Source: Prevotellaceae bacterium (GTDB taxonomy: Bacteria; Bacteroidota; Bacteroidia; Bacteroidales; UBA932). From it: 8,883 nucleotides of DNA. The stretch's first letter is position 1; every line of letters starts with the position of its first letter. The stretch spans positions 1 through 8,883 of the forward strand of contig JAITAP010000033.1 in the NCBI GenBank assembly GCA_031284065.1, written 5' to 3'. Position numbers and translations under genes: made by a program. The notes beneath the pieces were generated by a model that saw only the letters and a list, made by a program, of their open reading frames with translations, had not been told where the DNA came from and did no database searches. Positions 6,758 through 8,883 of this stretch are shown here, piece by piece.

Positions 6758-6816
6758 TTAGGAATTAGAAATTTTCACGTAAATACTACCAGTAGAAACT
6801 AAAATTACGAAGCAAC

Positions 6817-8175
6817 ATGGCTAAACCATCTATTCCCTCCGGTACGCGCGATTTTTCGCCTGCGGAAACGGCTAAGCGCGCCTACATTTTCGACGCTATT
6901 AAGAGCGTCTTCAAAACATTCGGCTTTCAGCCGCTGGAAACGCCCGCTATGGAGAATCTCTCAACCCTGCTCGGCAAGTACGGCGAGGAGGGCGATAAGC
7001 TGCTGTTCAAAATTCTCAACTCCGGCAACGCCTTTGCCAAGCTCACGCCCGAAGACCTCGCAAGCCCTGCCGCCGCGTCGCTCAAAGCGTGCGAAAAAGG
7101 GCTGCGATACGACCTCACCGTGCCTTTTGCGCGGTACGTGGCGCAGCATCAGGGCGACATTGCCTTCCCGTTTCGCCGCTACCAGATACAGCCCGTGTGG
7201 CGGGCAGACAGGCCGCAAAAGGGGCGCTACCGCGAATTTTACCAGTGCGATGTGGATATTATCGGCTCTGCCGCGCTGCTCAACGAGGTAGAGCTGGTGC
7301 AGGTGGTGGATGCGGTTTACCAAAAGCTGGGGATTGCGGTAACGCTAAAAATTAACAACCGGAAAGTGCTGAGCGGCATAGCGGAGTTCATGGGCGCAGG
7401 CGACAAGCTGACGGAAGTAACGGTAGCCATTGACAAAATCGAAAAAATAGGCTTGGACAAGGTGAAGCAGGAGCTGAGCGGGCAGGGCATTTCGGACGAA
7501 GCTATTGCGCGGCTGGAGCCGGCGCTCACGCTGACCGGAGCGCCGGAGGAAAAGCTGCAAACGCTGAGCCGCCTCCTGTCGTCCTCTGCGGCTGGCATGG
7601 CGGGCATACAGGAGCTTAGCGCCATACTCGGCTACTTACAGCCGCTTCAGCTGGCGTGCAGCGTTGAGCTCGACTTGTCGCTGGCGCGGGGGCTGAGCTA
7701 CTACACGGGCGCAATCTTCGAGGTCAAAGCCAACGGCGTGGAGATGGGCAGCATCACCGGCGGAGGGCGATACGACAACCTTACCGGAATATTTGGTCTG
7801 CCCAATGTATCCGGCGTGGGCATATCCTTTGGCGCCGACCGCATTTACGACGTAATGACGCAGCTCAGCCTCTTCCCCGAAAGCGTGCAGGTGGGCACGC
7901 GGGTAATGTTTACCAACCTTGGCGAGCGCGAGGAGGCGTACGCCATTGCCCTTGCCGCGCCGCTGCGCAAAAATGGGGTGAGCGTAGAGATTTACCCCGA
8001 CCGCAAGAAGCTCCAAAAGCAGCTTGAGTACGCCAACCGGCGCGGTATCCCTTACGTGGTGATTGCCGGAGAAGAGGAGATGGCGCAGCAAAAGGTATCC
8101 GTCAAAAACCTGCGGACGGGCGAGCAGCGCATGTTACCGGCGGCGGACTTGGCGGGCTGCGATTTTGCCGTGTGA
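6817..8175 (+). CDS. hisS: Histidyl-tRNA synthetase
   Basis: The product is 452 residues, in the usual range for bacterial HisRS. It attaches histidine to tRNA-His with ATP in the cytoplasm. The class II core begins with PSGTRDF (about 7-13). RYDLTVPFARYVA lies at 97-109, and the motif 2 region RADRPQKGRYREFYQCDVD (about 129-147) contains the conserved arginine for ATP/His binding. The HisRS-specific LARGLSYYTG is at 289-298 with its key arginine, and motif 3 GISFGADRIYDV is at about 335-346. Residues from about 362 form the anticodon-binding domain. All signature residues I can check are present. No promoter box or strong Shine-Dalgarno lies in the 59 bp after the tamL-like gene, so co-transcription with it is plausible. 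Confidence 0.97.
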   Translation: MAKPSIPSGTRDFSPAETAKRAYIFDAIKSVFKTFGFQPLETPAMENLSTLLGKYGEEGDKLLFKILNSGNAFAKLTPEDLASPAAASLKACEKGLRYDLTVPFARYVAQHQGDIAFPFRRYQIQPVWRADRPQKGRYREFYQCDVDIIGSAALLNEVELVQVVDAVYQKLGIAVTLKINNRKVLSGIAEFMGAGDKLTEVTVAIDKIEKIGLDKVKQELSGQGISDEAIARLEPALTLTGAPEEKLQTLSRLLSSSAAGMAGIQELSAILGYLQPLQLACSVELDLSLARGLSYYTGAIFEVKANGVEMGSITGGGRYDNLTGIFGLPNVSGVGISFGADRIYDVMTQLSLFPESVQVGTRVMFTNLGEREEAYAIALAAPLRKNGVSVEIYPDRKKLQKQLEYANRRGIPYVVIAGEEEMAQQKVSVKNLRTGEQRMLPAADLAGCDFAV

Positions 8176-8198
8176 GGGTTGCCGGTAGTAGGGTGGGA

Positions 8199-8225
8199 GA
8201 TCCCTCGACTTCGCTCGGGATGACG
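8199..8225. repeat. Palindromic intergenic repeat, first hairpin
   Basis: ATCCC (8200-8204) pairs with GGGAT (8217-8221) around a CTTCG-containing loop, followed by GACG. Short elements of this type (ATCCCTCGACTTCGCTCGGGA) are familiar as dispersed intergenic repeats in many bacterial genomes. On the opposite strand they generate the 'HPERSRG' signature in false ORFs. It starts 24 bp after the hisS stop codon. It has no T run, so a terminator role is uncertain. Confidence 0.5.
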
Positions 8226-8236
8226 GGCTGCGGGAT

Positions 8237-8287
8237 AGGGACGATGCCTGTTACCACTCCCAAAGTGTCGTCCCTGCGGGACTTTAG
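8237..8287. repeat. Palindromic intergenic repeat with two alternative hairpins
   Basis: GTCCC (8270-8274) and GGGAC (8278-8282) form a tight hairpin with a 3-base loop, flanked by AAAG and CTTT. Alternatively, AGGGACGA (8237-8244) can pair perfectly with TCGTCCCT (8268-8275). The two structures share bases and exclude each other. The GTCCCTGCGGGAC core resembles short dispersed repeats common in Bacteroidota intergenic DNA. Confidence 0.45.
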
Positions 8288-8420
8288 ATGGCTTTCGTGC
8301 CGTAACCATTGTAGCTACTTATTGGAAGCTATATAAATAGTCTCTCCTTGTAAACGATTTATTCTACAGGATGTCAATAAAATAATTGCGAAAAGGGTGA
8401 GTAGTATTAACCGATTTTTG
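8288..8420. other. Non-coding spacer upstream of the IS5-like relic
   Basis: No gene or strong hairpin is visible here. A weak inverted repeat (CCTTGTA near 8347-8353 and TACAGG near 8365-8370) is the only structure. Part of this stretch could be the left end of the IS5-like element, but no matching right end remains in the window to prove it. Confidence 0.4.
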
Positions 8421-8428
8421 TACCTTTG
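8421..8428 (+). promoter_or_regulatory. Putative -7 box upstream of the IS5-like transposase relic
   Basis: TACCTTTG matches TAnnTTTG exactly and lies 25 bp before the ATG at 8454. No TTTG occurs at the normal upstream spacing. It probably served the transposase gene and may still be active. Confidence 0.45.
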
Positions 8429-8453
8429 CGGCATCATAAAAAACCGGAAAGAA

Positions 8454-8563
8454 ATGATAGAAAATTACCCAAAGATGACCATCGCGAACTTTTTCGCACC
8501 CGCCTGACGGACTTGATAAATCCACAGCACGAGCGGGCGCTGCTTGCCCACGCAGCTGGGTGA
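8454..8563 (+). pseudogene. Truncated, frameshifted N-terminus of an IS5-like transposase
   Basis: From ATG 8454 the frame reads MIENYPKMTIANFF and then hits a TGA at 8505-8507. Shifting frame by one missing base near 8495 restores RTRLTDLINPQHERALLAHA up to about 8557, with a second stop at 8561-8563. The combined N-terminus resembles IS5-type transposases of Bacteroidota, where a 'lF...L.d.In..HeL..LA..idW' pattern precedes the YS..GRPS block. Everything after the first ~37 residues is lost, so no catalytic domain remains. The homology call is from memory of the family pattern, without a search. Confidence 0.5.
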
Positions 8564-8569
8564 TTATAA

Positions 8570-8764
8570 ATGGAAAAGGTAGTGATAATAGGGGCGTCTT
8601 TTACGTATTTTGAAGTAGCATAGCCTATAGTTACATCAATTAGAATTGTACCAAACAATAAATGTTGTTTTCGAGAAGTATATGAAACAATCAATGATGA
8701 TTGTACAGATTATTATATTCACAAAACAAATTCAAAAGGAAGTTTAATCGAAATAAAAAGGTAA
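8570..8764 (+). pseudogene. Interrupted small reading frame, unknown function
   Basis: ATG 8570 opens a frame reading MEKVVIIGASFTYFEVA, a TAG at 8621-8623, then 46 more sense codons in the same frame to TAA 8762-8764. The second part includes SIRIVPNNKCCFREVYETIN. I do not recognise a domain. The AT-rich composition differs sharply from the GC-rich hisS. The part after the TAG has no ATG or obvious alternative start, so it looks like the 3' remnant of a gene whose 5' end was lost when mobile DNA rearranged. The next gene starts 6 bp after its stop, suggesting a former operon. Confidence 0.35.
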
Positions 8765-8770
8765 AATATC

Positions 8771-8883
8771 ATGAAAAAGATTCACTTATTTACATTAGTC
8801 ATGCTATATTCGGGCTTACTATTAGCGCAAAGTAGCAAAGAGATTATTATAAACGAACTAATTTCAAAGAGTCCAACATTAAA
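8771..8883 (+). CDS. N-terminus of a secreted protein of unknown function (partial)
   Basis: The frame is open from ATG 8771 to the window edge (37 complete codons). It begins with MKKIH and a hydrophobic stretch of about 13 residues ending LLLA, followed by QSSKEIIINEL. This is a typical type I signal peptide with likely cleavage between Ala and Gln; no lipobox cysteine is present. The mature part visible is too short to assign a family. It sits 6 bp after the stop of the broken frame at 8570-8764, with similar AT-rich composition, so the two probably arrived together. Confidence 0.6.
   Translation, partial: MKKIHLFTLVMLYSGLLLAQSSKEIIINELISKSPTL

Noticed and set aside
8052..8309. 85-codon minus-strand frame over the hisS end and the following repeats
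   Set aside because: It contains the HPERSRG signature produced by translating palindromic repeats and overlaps hisS antisense.
8454..8764. TAG or TGA recoding to explain the interrupted frames at the right end
   Set aside because: Neighbouring genes end normally at TAG (the fragment at 133-135 and the gene at 564), and one interruption also involves a frameshift, so gene decay is the simpler reading.
1..8883. CRISPR array, rRNA, or complete defence or mobile system
   Set aside because: No regularly spaced repeats, rRNA-like sequence, cas-like genes or intact transposase or integrase are visible in the window.

Overview
The window most likely comes from a Bacteroidales/Bacteroidota chromosome. 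Three points support this. There are promoters of the TTTG-N19-TAnnTTTG type, clearest in front of the tRNA gene. Strong Shine-Dalgarno sites are absent in front of the main genes. The window also encodes a lipidated TamA-like outer-membrane protein, a form typical of this phylum. No database search was possible, so family names rest on recognised motifs.

Left part (1-3150) is an accessory region. It holds the last 44 codons of a protein resembling Rpn/PD-(D/E)XK nuclease-transposases, a decayed IS30-family element (136-502), a large minus-strand gene for a secreted, probably six-hairpin glycosidase-like protein (564-2915), and a second, more decayed copy of the 3' end of the same IS30-family element in the same orientation (2938-3150). 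The gene is therefore bracketed by direct repeats derived from one IS, like a fossil composite transposon.

Middle part (3278-8175) is core chromosome. It carries tRNA-Leu(UAG) on the minus strand with its own promoter and terminator, then a minus-strand SpoU/TrmH RNA methyltransferase gene. A 146-bp divergent promoter region separates this from a plus-strand tamL-like gene (BamA/TamA-family lipoprotein), which is followed 59 bp later by hisS. These genes are GC-rich. They serve translation (tRNA, rRNA/tRNA methylation, histidyl-tRNA synthesis) and outer-membrane biogenesis.

Right part (8176-8883) is degraded and mobile. Palindromic intergenic repeats follow hisS. Next come a promoter-like box and a frameshifted, truncated N-terminus of an IS5-like transposase, an AT-rich reading frame broken by one TAG, and the first 37 codons of a secreted protein that runs off the window.

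No complete new defence or mobile system is visible. The most noteworthy items are the IS30-relic-flanked glycosidase-like gene of unassigned family, the (GGTA)3 tract that displaces the -33 box of the tamL promoter from ideal spacing by exactly its own length, and a possibly leaderless methyltransferase mRNA.
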